Shown here: positions 42,945-52,461 of the stretch, piece after piece
Layout: each line of letters opens with the position of its first letter
How positions within the stretch are numbered: the first letter of the stretch is position 1
Assembly: GCF_024704385.1 (NCBI RefSeq)
Contig: NZ_JAJDFX010000002.1
Location: forward strand, 1,984,001 to 2,048,000
DNA length: 64,000 nt
Source of the DNA: Cellulomonas sp. P24
Lineage (GTDB): Bacteria > Actinomycetota > Actinomycetes > Actinomycetales > Cellulomonadaceae
Direction of reading: 5' to 3'
Notes under the pieces: model-generated
Databases searched by the model: none
What the model was told of the DNA's origin: nothing
The model's input: only the letters and a program-made list of their open reading frames with translations
Made by a program: the position numbers and the translations under genes

Positions 42945-43924
42945 CAGGCCACCTCCGCGTGCTGGGTCGTGTCGTCGGCGGTCGCCGTGCGACCGGTGAG
43001 GGTGAAGAAGACCTCGTCGAGGCTCGGCAGGTGCAGCGCGAGCTCGGTCACGCCGATGCCTGCGCTCGCGAGCCGCTCGACCGTCGCCGCGAGCGCGTCG
43101 TCGCCGGCTACGGGCACCGCGAGGACGCCCTTGCGCGTCGGCTCGGCCCGGCCGGCGGTCGAGACGGCGCCCAGGATCGCGGCGGTCTCCTCGAGCCGTG
43201 CCGGGTCGGCCGGGCGGACCTCGAGGGTCTGGCCGCCGACCACCCGCTTGAGCCCCTCTGGAGTGTCGTGGGCGATGACCTGCCCGTGGTCGATCACGGT
43301 GATCTCGTCGGCGAGGGCGTCGGCCTCGTCGAGGTACTGGGTCGTCAGCAGCACCGTCGAGCCCTCGGCGACCAGGGACCTGATGACGTCCCACATGTCC
43401 TCGCGCTTGCTCGGGTCGAGGCCCGTGGTGGGTTCGTCGAGGAAGATCACCTCCGGTCGACCGACCAGGCTCGCCGCGAGATCGAGCCGTCGCCTCATGC
43501 CGCCCGAGTAGGTCTTCACGGGTCGGTCCGCGGCGTCCGCGAGGTCGAACCAGTCGAGCAGCTCGGCTGCCCGGCGTCGGGACTCCCGGCCGCGCAGGTC
43601 GAGCAGGGCGGCGATCATCACGAGGTTCTCGCGACCGGTCAGGGCCTCGTCGACCGAGGCGTACTGGCCGGTGAGCCCGATGCTCTGCCGCACCTGCTGC
43701 GCGTGCGTGCCGATGTCGTAGCCGCAGACGCTCGCGCGTCCGGCGTCGGCGGTGAGCAGGGTCGCGAGGATCCGGACCGCGGTCGTCTTGCCGGCCCCGT
43801 TGGGGCCGAGGAGCCCGAGGACGGTGCCTCGGGCGACATGCAGGTCGACGCCTTGGAGCGCCTTGGTCCTGCCGAAGTGTCGGACGAGGCCTTCTGCCTC
43901 GATCACCAGGTCGTGTTGAGTCAT
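42944..43924 (-). CDS. ABC transporter ATPase, DrrA-like
   Basis: 326 residues from ATG 43922-43924. Walker A GPNGAGKTT, Q-loop GLTGQYASVDE, signature YSGGMRRRLDLA, Walker B VIFLDEPTTGLDP, switch His replaced by TTQYLDEAD as in DrrA relatives, and the C-terminal domain ending SLDEVFFTLTG typical of daunorubicin-resistance ATPases. It powers the permease encoded next. The upstream region carries five GTGTCAGC-like direct repeats. Confidence 0.92.
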   Translation of the reverse strand: MTQHDLVIEAEGLVRHFGRTKALQGVDLHVARGTVLGLLGPNGAGKTTAVRILATLLTADAGRASVCGYDIGTHAQQVRQSIGLTGQYASVDEALTGRENLVMIAALLDLRGRESRRRAAELLDWFDLADAADRPVKTYSGGMRRRLDLAASLVGRPEVIFLDEPTTGLDPSKREDMWDVIRSLVAEGSTVLLTTQYLDEADALADEITVIDHGQVIAHDTPEGLKRVVGGQTLEVRPADPARLEETAAILGAVSTAGRAEPTRKGVLAVPVAGDDALAATVERLASAGIGVTELALHLPSLDEVFFTLTGRTATADDTTQHAEVA

Positions 43925-43957
43925 GGCACCACCGTGACGGCCGTCGCCGACGGGACG

Positions 43958-44010
43958 ACGACACGGGGCTGACACGGGCCGACACGGGCTGACACCGCGC
44001 TGACACCGCT
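43958..44010 (-). promoter_or_regulatory. GTGTCAGC direct-repeat array upstream of drrAB-like operon
   Basis: On the minus strand five copies of (G/C)GTGTC(A/G)GC follow each other with 10- to 11-bp period. Plus-strand GCTGACAC-like starts are near 43968, 43978, 43988 and 43999, plus a weaker copy near 43958. Regular 11-bp direct repeats on one face of the helix are how AfsR/SARP regulators bind, and such a gene lies at the other end of the operon. The binding is inferred. Confidence 0.5.
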
Positions 44011-44052
44011 GCCGCGACGGCGAGTTGCGCTGCCCTCGGCGACCCACGGATC

Positions 44053-46128
44053 ATGCCCCGCATGGAGCCGAACCCTGCGACCGTTGCCGACCCTTACGCC
44101 TGGCTCGAGGACGTCGAGGGCGACGACGCGCTCGCGTGGGTGCGTGCCCGCAACGCCGAGGCGACCGGAGCCCTCACCGGGCCCGGTTTCGAGGAGCTGC
44201 GCGCCGGCATCCTCGCGGTGCTCGACTCCGACGCGAAGATCCCGGCGGTCACCAAGGCCGGCGACCTGTACTACAACGTGTGGCGCGACGCCGAGCACGA
44301 GCGTGGTCTCTGGCGTCGGACCACGCTCGAGTCGTACCGCACCGACGACCCGGACTGGGACGTGCTGCTCGACGTCGACGCTCTCGCCGCCGCCGAGGGA
44401 GAGAGCTGGGTGTGGCACGGCGCGCAGGTCCTGCGGCCCGACTGCCGTCGCGCGCTGGTGACGCTCTCCCGTGGTGGTTCCGACGCGGACGTCACGCGCG
44501 AGTTCGACCTCGAGACCCGGGCCTGGGTACCGGACGGCTTCGAACGGCCCGAGTCCAAGGGCGGCATGAGCTGGATCGACGAGGACACGGTGTTCGTCTT
44601 CACCGACACCGGGTCGGGTTCGCTGACGACGTCGGGCTACCCGCGGACGGTGCGGCGGTGGCGTCGCGGGACCCCGCTGGCGGAGGCCGAGCTCGTCTAC
44701 GAGGGCGACGAGACCGACCTGTACATCTCCGCGTACCACGACCGTACGCCCGGTTTCGAGCGCGACCTCGTCGTTCGGTCGATCGCGTTCTACCGCGAGC
44801 AGGTGTTCCTGCTCGGCACCGACGACGTCCTCACGCGTCTCGACCTGCCGGAGTCAGCCGACCTCGGCCTCAAGCGCGAGTGGCTCACCGTCGAGCTGCG
44901 GGACCCCTGGGAGGTCGGCGGGTTCGAGCACCCAGCGGGTTCTCTCCTCGCGATCCGCCTGGACGCCTTCCTCGCCGGCGACCGGTCGTTCGACGTGATC
45001 TTCACCCCGACCCCGACGACCTCCCTCACCGGTGCGAGCTGGACGCGTCACCACCTCGTCCTCAACATCCTCGACGACGTCAAGAACCGGCTCCGCGTCC
45101 TCACCCCCGGCCACGGCGGCTGGACGGACGCGCCGCTGCACGGCGTGCCGGAGGTCGGCACCGTCAGCGCCGGCGCGGTCGACGCCGACGAGTCCGACGC
45201 CCTCTGGCTCACCGTGACCGACTACCTCACCCCGTCGACGCTCGCGCTCGCCACGCTCCCCGAGACCGGTCCCGCCGACCTCGCGGAGGTCGCGCCCCTG
45301 AAGTCGATGCCCACGTTCTTCGACGCGACCACGCACGTCGCCGAGCAGCGGTTCGCCCGCTCGCAGGACGGCACCCGGGTCCCGTACTTCCTGGTCCGGC
45401 CGCGCGACCTCGTGCTCGACGGCACCGCGCCGACACTCCTGTACGGCTACGGCGGCTTCGAGATCTCCCTCACGCCGAGCTACTCCGGCAGCCTCGGGCG
45501 TTCCTGGCTCTCACGCGGCGGCGTGTACGCGGTCGCGAACATCCGGGGCGGCGGCGAGTACGGCCCCCGCTGGCACCAGGAGGCGCTGCGGGAAAACCGC
45601 CACCGCGCGTACGAGGACTTCGCCGCCGTCGCGCGGGACCTCGTCACGGCCGGCGTCACGTCCCCCGAGCACCTCGGCATCCAGGGCGGCAGCAACGGTG
45701 GGCTGCTGGTCGGGAACATGCTGGTCCACTACCCCGAGCTCGTCGGCGCCGTCGTCGTGCAGGTGCCGCTGCTGGACATGTCCCGCTACAGCCACCTGCT
45801 CGCCGGTGCCTCGTGGATGGCCGAGTACGGCGACCCCGACGACCCCGCGCAGTGGGAGTTCATCCGGACGTTCTCGCCGTACCACCTGGTCGACCCGGAC
45901 CGGGAGTACCCGCCGGTGCTCTTCACGACCTCGACCCGCGACGACCGGGTGCACCCCGGCCACGCGCGCAAGATGGCCGCCCTGATGCTCGCGGCCGGCA
46001 AGGACGTGCTGTCCTACGAGAACATCGAGGGCGGGCACGGTGGCGCGGCGACGAACGCGCAGTCGGCGTTCATGTCCGCGCTGGCGTACACGTTCCTCTG
46101 GAAGCGACTCGGGGGCTCCGGGGCGTAG
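44053..46128 (+). CDS. Prolyl oligopeptidase family protein (S9A)
   Basis: 691 residues, the normal size for S9A. An N-terminal segment DPYAWLEDVEGDDALAWVRARN is typical of prolyl oligopeptidases; the beta-propeller spans about 70-410 and the alpha/beta hydrolase about 430-690. Catalytic Ser in GGSNGGLL, Asp in TSTRDDRVHPGHARK, His in EGGHGG; YGYGGFEISLTPSYS forms the oxyanion side. It cleaves short peptides after proline or a related residue. No signal peptide, so cytoplasmic. Divergent from the DrrA-like gene across 128 bp. Confidence 0.9.
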   Translation: MPRMEPNPATVADPYAWLEDVEGDDALAWVRARNAEATGALTGPGFEELRAGILAVLDSDAKIPAVTKAGDLYYNVWRDAEHERGLWRRTTLESYRTDDPDWDVLLDVDALAAAEGESWVWHGAQVLRPDCRRALVTLSRGGSDADVTREFDLETRAWVPDGFERPESKGGMSWIDEDTVFVFTDTGSGSLTTSGYPRTVRRWRRGTPLAEAELVYEGDETDLYISAYHDRTPGFERDLVVRSIAFYREQVFLLGTDDVLTRLDLPESADLGLKREWLTVELRDPWEVGGFEHPAGSLLAIRLDAFLAGDRSFDVIFTPTPTTSLTGASWTRHHLVLNILDDVKNRLRVLTPGHGGWTDAPLHGVPEVGTVSAGAVDADESDALWLTVTDYLTPSTLALATLPETGPADLAEVAPLKSMPTFFDATTHVAEQRFARSQDGTRVPYFLVRPRDLVLDGTAPTLLYGYGGFEISLTPSYSGSLGRSWLSRGGVYAVANIRGGGEYGPRWHQEALRENRHRAYEDFAAVARDLVTAGVTSPEHLGIQGGSNGGLLVGNMLVHYPELVGAVVVQVPLLDMSRYSHLLAGASWMAEYGDPDDPAQWEFIRTFSPYHLVDPDREYPPVLFTTSTRDDRVHPGHARKMAALMLAAGKDVLSYENIEGGHGGAATNAQSAFMSALAYTFLWKRLGGSGA

Positions 46129-46180
46129 TCGCCGTCGTCGGCGGGCGCGTCCGTCGGTCCGCCGACGGGCCCCGTGGCAC

Positions 46181-46224
46181 GGCCGACGACCTGCGCGTCA
46201 GCGGCCGACGACCTGCGCGTCAGC
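46181..46224. repeat. Perfect 22-bp tandem duplication at the hspR stop
   Basis: The unit beginning GGCCGACGACCTGCG and ending CGTCAGC occurs at 46181-46202 and again at 46203-46224. The second copy contains the hspR stop codon (46220-46222), so the duplicated copy is entirely downstream of the gene. Confidence 0.8.
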
Positions 46225-46645
46225 GCGGCCCCGGCCGCCAGAGCACGAGCGCACCGCGGGCCTCGGCCTCCGCGAACCGCATGCTGCGCTGCGGGCGCTG
46301 ACCTCGCCGGACCGCCACGACGTCTCCCGACGGTCCGGCGGTGAAGACCCGGCGCCCCGGCTCGACGTACGCGCGCAACGCGTCGACCTGCTCGGTGAGC
46401 CGGGTGACCTCCGCCTCGAGGGCGAGGATCCGCTTGATCCCGGCGAGGTTGACACCCTCGTCCTGGGAGAGTCGCTGGACCTCTCGCAGGGTCGCGATGT
46501 CACGCATCGAGTACCGCCGACCGCGACCGCGCGTCCGCCCGGGCGAGACGAGGCCCAGGCGGTCGTACTGGCGGAGCGTCTGCGGGTGCATGCCGGCGAG
46601 CTCGGCGGCAACCGAGATCACGAACATCGGTGTGTCGTCGTGCAC
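46220..46645 (-). CDS. hspR: MerR-family heat-shock repressor HspR
   Basis: 141 residues. MerR-type HTH (about 8-75): FVISVAAELAGMHPQTLRQYDRLGLVSPGRTRGRGRRYS, exactly the HspR signature, then a coiled-coil dimerisation helix (EAEVTRLTEQVDAL). It represses its own dnaK operon by binding HAIR repeats, with DnaK as corepressor. Last gene of dnaK-grpE-dnaJ-hspR. Confidence 0.93.
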   Translation of the reverse strand: MHDDTPMFVISVAAELAGMHPQTLRQYDRLGLVSPGRTRGRGRRYSMRDIATLREVQRLSQDEGVNLAGIKRILALEAEVTRLTEQVDALRAYVEPGRRVFTAGPSGDVVAVRRGQRPQRSMRFAEAEARGALVLWRPGPR

Positions 46646-46676
46646 CGTCGACCGCCCTCCCGGAGCTGCTCCCTCG

Positions 46677-47648
46677 TCAGACCTTGGCCTGTGCCATCAG
46701 GTTCCCGCGGACGTCGGCGTCGGCCGTCGCCTCCGCGAATGCCCGCACCGCGTCCTTCGCCGCACCCGTCAGCCGCTGCGGAACCACGACCTGCACCGTG
46801 ACCAGCAGGTCACCGGTGCCCTTGGGGGTCGTGATCCCCTTGCCCCGTACGCGCAGCGTCCGGCCGGACGGCGTGCCCTCCGGCACCTTGACCTTGACGG
46901 TCGACCCGTCGAGCGTCGGCACGTCGATCTGCGCCCCGAGCGCGGCCTCGTCGAACGCGACGGGCACGGTGATCCGCACGTTGTTGCCGTCCAGGCTGAA
47001 CAGCGGGTGCGGGGTGACGCTGACCGTGATGACCAGGTCACCTGCCGGCGCCCCGGACTCGCCCGGCTGCCCCTTGCCGCGCAACCGGATCTTCTGCCCG
47101 TCGCTCACCCCGGCCGGGACGCGCGCCGTGACGTTGCGCCCGTCCACCGACAGCGTGACTGTCGACCCGGACGCCGCCTGACGGAACGGCAGCGTCGTCG
47201 TCGCCGTCACGTCGCTCCCCCGGCGCGGCTGACGGAAGCCGCCACCGCCGCCACCGAAGAGCCCGCCGAGGAGGTCCTCGAAGCCGCCGCCACCCTGCGT
47301 CGAGTACCGGACCCGACCGCCACCGGGCGCACCGCCACCGAACATGCCGCCGAAGAGGTCCTCGAAGCCGGCGCCACCGGCCCCGCCGGCACCGGCGGAG
47401 AACCGTGGTCCGCCCGCCATCGCGCGCAGCTGGTCGTACTGCGCGTGCTGCTCCGGGTCGGAGAGCACCGCGTACGCCTCGCCGACCTCCTTGAAGCGCT
47501 CCTCGCTCTTGGCGTCGCCCGGGTTGTGGTCCGGGTGCAGCGTGCGAGCGAGCTTGCGGTACGCCTTCTTGATCGTGGCGGCGTCAGCGTCCTTGGGAAC
47601 GCCGAGCACGGCGTAGAAGTCCTTCTCGATCCAGTCCTGGCCGCTCAT
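46677..47648 (-). CDS. dnaJ: DnaJ-type chaperone without zinc finger (CbpA-like)
   Basis: 323 residues from ATG 47646-47648 with GGGAGG 6 nt upstream. J-domain (about 8-75) with HPDHNPGD (HPD motif), a Gly/Phe-rich region (about 80-145), then two C-terminal substrate-binding barrels (TTTLPFRQAASGSTVTL..., VPEGTPSGRTLRVRGKG). The four C-x-x-C-x-G-x-G repeats of classical DnaJ are absent, so it is the CbpA-like type. It stimulates DnaK and presents substrates. In the dnaK operon between grpE and hspR; the 159-bp gap to grpE has short CCACCGGACC-type repeats and no gene. Confidence 0.92.
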   Translation of the reverse strand: MSGQDWIEKDFYAVLGVPKDADAATIKKAYRKLARTLHPDHNPGDAKSEERFKEVGEAYAVLSDPEQHAQYDQLRAMAGGPRFSAGAGGAGGAGFEDLFGGMFGGGAPGGGRVRYSTQGGGGFEDLLGGLFGGGGGGFRQPRRGSDVTATTTLPFRQAASGSTVTLSVDGRNVTARVPAGVSDGQKIRLRGKGQPGESGAPAGDLVITVSVTPHPLFSLDGNNVRITVPVAFDEAALGAQIDVPTLDGSTVKVKVPEGTPSGRTLRVRGKGITTPKGTGDLLVTVQVVVPQRLTGAAKDAVRAFAEATADADVRGNLMAQAKV

Positions 47649-47807
47649 GACGCCTCCCTCCGCTGATCGTGCCACTCACCTGCTGTCGCGACGTCCGTGC
47701 CCGGCAGTGTGCCGTCGGACCCACCGGACCCACCGGGCCCGCCAGGCCCGCCAGGCCAGCCGGGCCTGCCGAGCACGGACGTTCGCGGGTGACGGCCGCG
47801 TCGGTGC

Positions 47808-48431
47808 TCAGGCATCCGGGTCCGCGACCGCGACCCGCGCAGCCCGCACGATCCGGTCGCCGACCTTGTAGCCGTCCTGCAGCACCTGGACGACCGTCGG
47901 ACCGGTGACCTCGGACGAGTGCTGGTGCATCAGCGCCTCGTGCACGTTCGGGTCGAACATCTCGCCGACCTCGCCGTAACGCTGCACCTCGAAGCGGCTG
48001 AGCACCTGCTCGAGCTTCTCCGCGATCGAGGCGAACGGACCACCGGCGAGCTCGCCGTGCTGACGAGCCAGCGCGATGTCGTCGAGCACCGGGATCAGCG
48101 CCTCGGCGATCTGCACCACGGTCTGGTCGCGTGCGACGGACCGGTCACGGTCCACCCGCTTGCGGTAGTTGACGTACTCGGCCTGGAGCCGCAGCAGGTC
48201 CTCGAGCCGCTCCGCCGCGAGCGTCTCGGCGAGCGCCAGCGCAGAGTCCTCGGCCGGCTCCTCGCCGACCTCGGTCAGTGCCTCCGGCTCGAAGTCCAGG
48301 TGCGCCAGCGGGTCGGCGGGCTCGCGCAGCTCACCGGTCTCCGGGTCGAGGCGTCGCTTGTCCGTGAAGCGCGGCGCCTCCTCGGGGCCGGGCGTACCCG
48401 ACCCCGAGGTGCCGGTGGTGTCGTCGCTCAC
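47808..48431 (-). CDS. grpE: GrpE nucleotide exchange factor
   Basis: 207 residues from GTG 48429-48431, overlapping the dnaK stop (GTGA). A variable acidic N-terminus (about 1-70), a long coiled coil ([25 protein letters not shown]) and the C-terminal beta-domain [14 protein letters not shown] and [19 protein letters not shown]. It releases ADP from DnaK. Confidence 0.95.
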   Translation of the reverse strand: MSDDTTGTSGSGTPGPEEAPRFTDKRRLDPETGELREPADPLAHLDFEPEALTEVGEEPAEDSALALAETLAAERLEDLLRLQAEYVNYRKRVDRDRSVARDQTVVQIAEALIPVLDDIALARQHGELAGGPFASIAEKLEQVLSRFEVQRYGEVGEMFDPNVHEALMHQHSSEVTGPTVVQVLQDGYKVGDRIVRAARVAVADPDA

Positions 48432-50284
48432 TTGGACTCGTCCACGATCTCGGCGTCGACGATGTCCTCGTCGGAGCCTTCGGTCGAGCCGGACGTGTCG
48501 GCACCTGCAGCGGTCTCGGCCTGGCTCGCCGCGTCGGCCGCGTACAGCGCCTCACCGATCTTCTGGCTGACGGTCGCGAGCGTCGCCTGCTTCGTCTTCA
48601 CGGCCTCGATGTCGTCGCCCTCGAGCGCCGTCTTGAGCTCGGCCAGCGCACCCTCGACCTCGGTCTTGACGTCGGCGGGAACCTTCTCGGCGTTGTCCGC
48701 GAGGACCTTCTCGGTCGAGTAGACGAGCTGCTCGGCCGTGTTGCGGGTCTCGGCCTCCTCGCGACGCTTGTGGTCCTCGGCGGCGTGCGCCTCGGCCTCC
48801 TTGATCATGCGGTCGATCTCGTCCTTCGGCAGCGCGGAGCCGCCGGTGATCGTCATCGACTGCTCCTTGTTGGTGCCGCGGTCCTTGGCGGACACGTGCA
48901 CGATCCCGTTCGCGTCGATGTCGAACGTGACCTCGATCTGCGGGACGCCGCGCGGGGCGGGCGCGATCCCGGTGAGCTCGAACGTGCCGAGCGGCTTGTT
49001 GTCCCGGGCGAAGTCACGCTCGCCCTGGAACACCTGGATCAGCACCGACGGCTGGTTGTCGTCCGCGGTCGAGAAGATCTCCGAGCGCTTGGTCGGGATG
49101 GCCGTGTTGCGCTCGATGAGCTTGGTCATCACCCCGCCCTTGGTCTCGATGCCGAGCGACAGCGGCGTGACGTCGATGAGCAGGACGTCCTTGCGCTCGC
49201 CCTTGATGACACCGGCCTGGAGCGCGGCGCCGACGGCCACGACCTCGTCCGGGTTGACGCCCTTGTTGGGCTCCTTGCCGCCGGTGAGCTCGCGCACGAC
49301 GTCCGCGACGGCGGGCATGCGCGTCGAGCCGCCGACGAGGACCACGTGGTCGATGTCCGCGAGCTTGACGCCCGCGTCGCGGATGACGTTGTGGAACGGT
49401 GCCTTGGTGCGCTCGAGCAGGTCAGCGGTCATCTGCTGGAACTGCGCACGCGTGAGCTTCTCGTCGAGGTGGATCGGGCCGTTCTCCGACATCGACAGGT
49501 ACTGCATCGAGATCGTGGTGCTGGTCGAGGACGAGAGCTCCTTCTTGGCCTGCTCCGCCGCCTCGCGCAGACGCTGCAGCGCGATCTTGTCCTTGGACAG
49601 GTCCACGCCGCTCGAGTTCTTGACCTGCTTGATGAGGAACTCGACGATCCGGTTGTCCCAGTCGTCGCCGCCGAGGCGGTTGTCGCCGGAGGTCGAGCGG
49701 ACCTGGATGGTCGAGAACTCGTCCTCGTCCTTGCCGACCTCGAGGAGCGAGACGTCGAACGTGCCACCGCCGAGGTCGAAGACCAGGATCAGCTCGTCCT
49801 CCTTGCCCTTCTCCAGGCCGTACGCGAGCGCGGCGGCGGTGGGCTCGTTGACGATGCGCAGCACGTTGAGGCCGGCGATCTGGCCGGCGTCCTTGGTGGC
49901 CTGGCGCTCGGCGTCGTTGAAGTACGCCGGGACGGTGATGACCGCGTCGGTCACCGGCTCGCCGAGGTACTCCTCGGCGTCACGCTTGAGCTTGCCGAGG
50001 ATCCGCGCGGAGATCTCCTGCGCGTTGTAGTTCTTGTCGTCGATGGCGACGTGCCAGTCGGTGCCCATGTGGCGCTTGACGGAGCTGATCGTCCGCTCGA
50101 CGTTGGTGACGGCCTGGCGCTTGGCGACCTCGCCGACCAGCACCTCACCGGTCTTGGAGAAGGCGACGACCGACGGCGTCGTGCGCGACCCCTCGGCGTT
50201 CGCGATGACGGTGGGCTCCCCACCCTCGAGGACGGCGACCACCGAGTTGGTGGTCCCCAGGTCGATCCCGACCGCACGTGCCAT
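48428..50284 (-). CDS. dnaK: Molecular chaperone DnaK (Hsp70)
   Basis: 618 residues. ATPase domain begins [34 protein letters not shown] and [12 protein letters not shown] are the phosphate and adenosine motifs; the substrate domain starts near [14 protein letters not shown]; the acidic tail ends [14 protein letters not shown]. It folds and protects proteins with GrpE and the DnaJ-type protein encoded downstream. Two HAIR operator sites for HspR lie in its 5' region. Confidence 0.97.
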   Translation of the reverse strand: MARAVGIDLGTTNSVVAVLEGGEPTVIANAEGSRTTPSVVAFSKTGEVLVGEVAKRQAVTNVERTISSVKRHMGTDWHVAIDDKNYNAQEISARILGKLKRDAEEYLGEPVTDAVITVPAYFNDAERQATKDAGQIAGLNVLRIVNEPTAAALAYGLEKGKEDELILVFDLGGGTFDVSLLEVGKDEDEFSTIQVRSTSGDNRLGGDDWDNRIVEFLIKQVKNSSGVDLSKDKIALQRLREAAEQAKKELSSSTSTTISMQYLSMSENGPIHLDEKLTRAQFQQMTADLLERTKAPFHNVIRDAGVKLADIDHVVLVGGSTRMPAVADVVRELTGGKEPNKGVNPDEVVAVGAALQAGVIKGERKDVLLIDVTPLSLGIETKGGVMTKLIERNTAIPTKRSEIFSTADDNQPSVLIQVFQGERDFARDNKPLGTFELTGIAPAPRGVPQIEVTFDIDANGIVHVSAKDRGTNKEQSMTITGGSALPKDEIDRMIKEAEAHAAEDHKRREEAETRNTAEQLVYSTEKVLADNAEKVPADVKTEVEGALAELKTALEGDDIEAVKTKQATLATVSQKIGEALYAADAASQAETAAGADTSGSTEGSDEDIVDAEIVDESK

Positions 50285-50331
50285 GGTGATTCCTCCACTG
50301 ATCTGGTGCCCGCGACGTTCCGCGCGGGCGT

Positions 50332-50415
50332 GTTGAGCCTGCTGCGCTCAAGTCTGTGCCGAGTTCCGCCGGAGCGCAAACTCGACTGCCCAAACTTGAG
50401 CCCACCTCACTCAAC
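50332..50415 (-). promoter_or_regulatory. dnaK promoter with two HAIR (HspR) sites
   Basis: Two inverted repeats match the HspR consensus CTTGAGT-N7-ACTCAAG: GTTGAGC-N7-GCTCAAG (50332-50352) and CTTGAGC-N7-ACTCAAC (50395-50415). Their centres are 63 bp (six helical turns) apart. Between them, on the minus strand, TTGCGC-17-CAGACT is a fair -35/-10 pair. HspR bound at both sites would bracket the promoter. Confidence 0.8.
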
Positions 50416-50464
50416 CTCGACCCCACCGCCCCCATTCCCACCCACCACCCGACTGCCCCGTCAC

Positions 50465-50531
50465 CCCGTCAAGTGGAGCGAAGTGTCGCGACACGCCCGC
50501 GTGTCGCGACACTTTCGCTCCACTTGACGGG
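50465..50531. repeat. Long intergenic palindrome, family 2 copy 2
   Basis: Inverted repeat with arms of about 32 bp, a single-base bulge and a 2-nt loop. The outer arm has CCCGTCAAGTGGAGCGAAG; the inner 20 bases GCGACACGCCCGCGTGTCGC equal those of the element at 30809-30881. It sits between the end of a TetR gene and the dnaK promoter, both leftward, so it could also end the TetR transcript. Confidence 0.75.
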
Positions 50532-50583
50532 ACGGGCGGGACGGACGCCGGGTGGATGGGTGGCGGGGCCGGCGGCAGCGGTC

Positions 50584-51135
50584 TCAGGGGCGGGGGCGGA
50601 GACCGTCGACCACCAGGTCCGTCGCCCGCGCGACGGCCGCCGCGTCGGCGCGGCCGATCGGACCGGTGACGACCCCGTACACCATCCCGATGATCATCAG
50701 GAGGTCGTCCAGCGTGAGGTCGGCCCGCACGACGCCGGCGGCGCGGCTCGACTCCAGCGGTCTCGTGAGCAGCGCCAACGACCGCTCCCACAACGGAGCG
50801 AGCTCGGCGTGCCCCGGGCCCTCCGTGAAGATCAACCGGAACAGGCCGGGGATGCGCGCCTGCTCCGCGGTGATCTCCCGCACGAGGGTGAGCAGCACGC
50901 CGGGGTCGTCGCTGTGCTCCGCCGCAAGCGCCTCGAACGCGACCAGCCGCTCCTCGTAGACCGCCGCGACCAGGCTGTGGCGGTCCGGGAAGTGCCGGTA
51001 GAGCGTGCCGCGCCCGACCTGCGCGCGTTCGGCCACCTGCTGCAGCGGGACGGCGACGGACTCCGCGGCGAAGATCTCCTCGGCGGCGGTGAGGATCCGG
51101 GCGCGGTTCCGGCGCGCATCGCTGCGTTGGCTCAT
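50584..51135 (-). CDS. TetR-family transcriptional regulator
   Basis: 183 residues from ATG 51133-51135. HTH at about 30-55: PLQQVAERAQVGRGTLYRHFPDRHSLVAAVYEERL. The ligand domain ends in a helix pair (LTLDDLLMIIGMVYGVVTG). Its neighbours are the long palindrome and dnaK operon on one side and an aminotransferase on the other; no obvious target gene adjoins. Ligand and target unknown. Confidence 0.85.
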   Translation of the reverse strand: MSQRSDARRNRARILTAAEEIFAAESVAVPLQQVAERAQVGRGTLYRHFPDRHSLVAAVYEERLVAFEALAAEHSDDPGVLLTLVREITAEQARIPGLFRLIFTEGPGHAELAPLWERSLALLTRPLESSRAAGVVRADLTLDDLLMIIGMVYGVVTGPIGRADAAAVARATDLVVDGLRPRP

Positions 51136-51274
51136 GGCGCCCCATGGTAGGGGCGCATGCTGGGTCGATCGTCAACCGCGCGCGTGCGGCGTGCGAGCCG
51201 CACCGTGGCGCCCGTACCGACCCCGCGGGATCACCCCTCCTCGGCCGTCGCTGCAGGTCCGGGCCGCGCTGTCG

Positions 51275-52432
51275 TCAGAACCGGGACAGGGTCTCCGCGA
51301 GCCGCGCGTAGTCGTCGATCGTGTTGTACAGGTGCGCGGAGAGGCGCACCGCGACCCGGTCGTCGTGCGCGACGAACTTCGCCTCGAAACCCTCCGCCCG
51401 GACGTGGTCCGTCAGCTCCCGGCCCGTCGCACGCCCCGCCGCACCGGACAGCGGCACCACCGCGAGCGAGCCGACCATCGATGCCGGCACGGGTGCCGCC
51501 GTCCCGAACGCCTCGCACATCAACGCCTGCGCCTCGAGGACGAGGTCGTGGTTGGCGGCGCGCACCCCGGCCCACCCGCCCGGGTGCCGCGCGGCGATCT
51601 CACGGATCGCGACGGGGACGCTCAACCAGGCGGTCGGGTCCGACGTCCCCGGCCAGTCGAACAGCGCGTGGAACCGCCCCTCGTCCGCGGTGCGCACGTC
51701 GCTCCACCCGTGGCTGACCGTCAGCGGCACGACCTCGTCACGCCAGCCCGCGGCGACCCGCACGAACGCCGCACCCTTGGGTGCGCAGACCCACTTGTGC
51801 AGGTTGCCGGCGTAGAACGACGCGTCCAGCGCGTCGAGGTCGAGGTCGACCATGCCGGGTGCGTGGGCGCCGTCGACGATGACGACGACGTCCGGCTCGA
51901 GCGCGGCGACGATCTCACCGACGGGGACGACGACGCCCGTCGCGCTCTCCACGTGGTCGATGAGCACCGCGCGCGTGCGCGGACCGACGGCGCCCAGCAC
52001 GAGCGCCGCGAGCTCGGCCGGACCGTCGAGCACCGCCGGGACGTCGACGACGCGCACGACGACGCCGGCCGGGGCCGTGATCGCGTCGACGGCGTACCGG
52101 CACGCCGGGTAGGCGTGGCTCGTCACGAGGATCTCGTCGCCCGCGGACAGCCGTGCCACGACCGCACGCACCGCCATGTTCACGGCCTGCGTGGTGTTGG
52201 TCGCGAAGGCGAGCGCGGCAGGGTCGCTGCCGACGAGCTCCGCGACCACCTCGCGCGCGGCGCGCACCGCCGCCGGGTGGGTGAGGTCGAACCATCGCGT
52301 CGGGTTCGCCTCGAGCGCACGCCGCAGGCGCTGCTGCTCGTCGAGCACCGGCCACGGGCAGGCCCCGAACGAGCCGTGGTTGAGGTGGGTCGTCCCGGGG
52401 TCCAGTGCCCAGAACGGGGTCGGGTCACCCAT
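51275..52432 (-). CDS. Class V aminotransferase-like PLP enzyme (isopenicillin-N-epimerase/cysteine desulfurase-like)
   Basis: 385 residues from ATG 52430-52432 with GGAG 8 nt upstream; an earlier in-frame ATG at 52462 overlaps the preceding stop but has no ribosome site. Start FWALDPGTTHLNHGSFGACP is typical of the isopenicillin-N-epimerase-like branch. PLP sites: ATNTTQAVNM, VDGAHAPGMVDLD (Asp-x-x-His) and the Schiff-base lysine in NLHKWVCAPKG. The reaction is unknown. Coupled to the thiamin-precursor transporter genes, so a link to thiamin or sulfur supply is possible but only positional. Confidence 0.82.
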   Translation of the reverse strand: MGDPTPFWALDPGTTHLNHGSFGACPWPVLDEQQRLRRALEANPTRWFDLTHPAAVRAAREVVAELVGSDPAALAFATNTTQAVNMAVRAVVARLSAGDEILVTSHAYPACRYAVDAITAPAGVVVRVVDVPAVLDGPAELAALVLGAVGPRTRAVLIDHVESATGVVVPVGEIVAALEPDVVVIVDGAHAPGMVDLDLDALDASFYAGNLHKWVCAPKGAAFVRVAAGWRDEVVPLTVSHGWSDVRTADEGRFHALFDWPGTSDPTAWLSVPVAIREIAARHPGGWAGVRAANHDLVLEAQALMCEAFGTAAPVPASMVGSLAVVPLSGAAGRATGRELTDHVRAEGFEAKFVAHDDRVAVRLSAHLYNTIDDYARLAETLSRF

Positions 52433-52461
52433 GCGGTGCTCCTCGAGGGTCGTCGTGCGCA

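Noticed and set aside
50465-50531. Palindrome as a plain terminator of the TetR gene
   Set aside because: Possible as a side role, but the core identical to the element at 30809 shows a repeat family.
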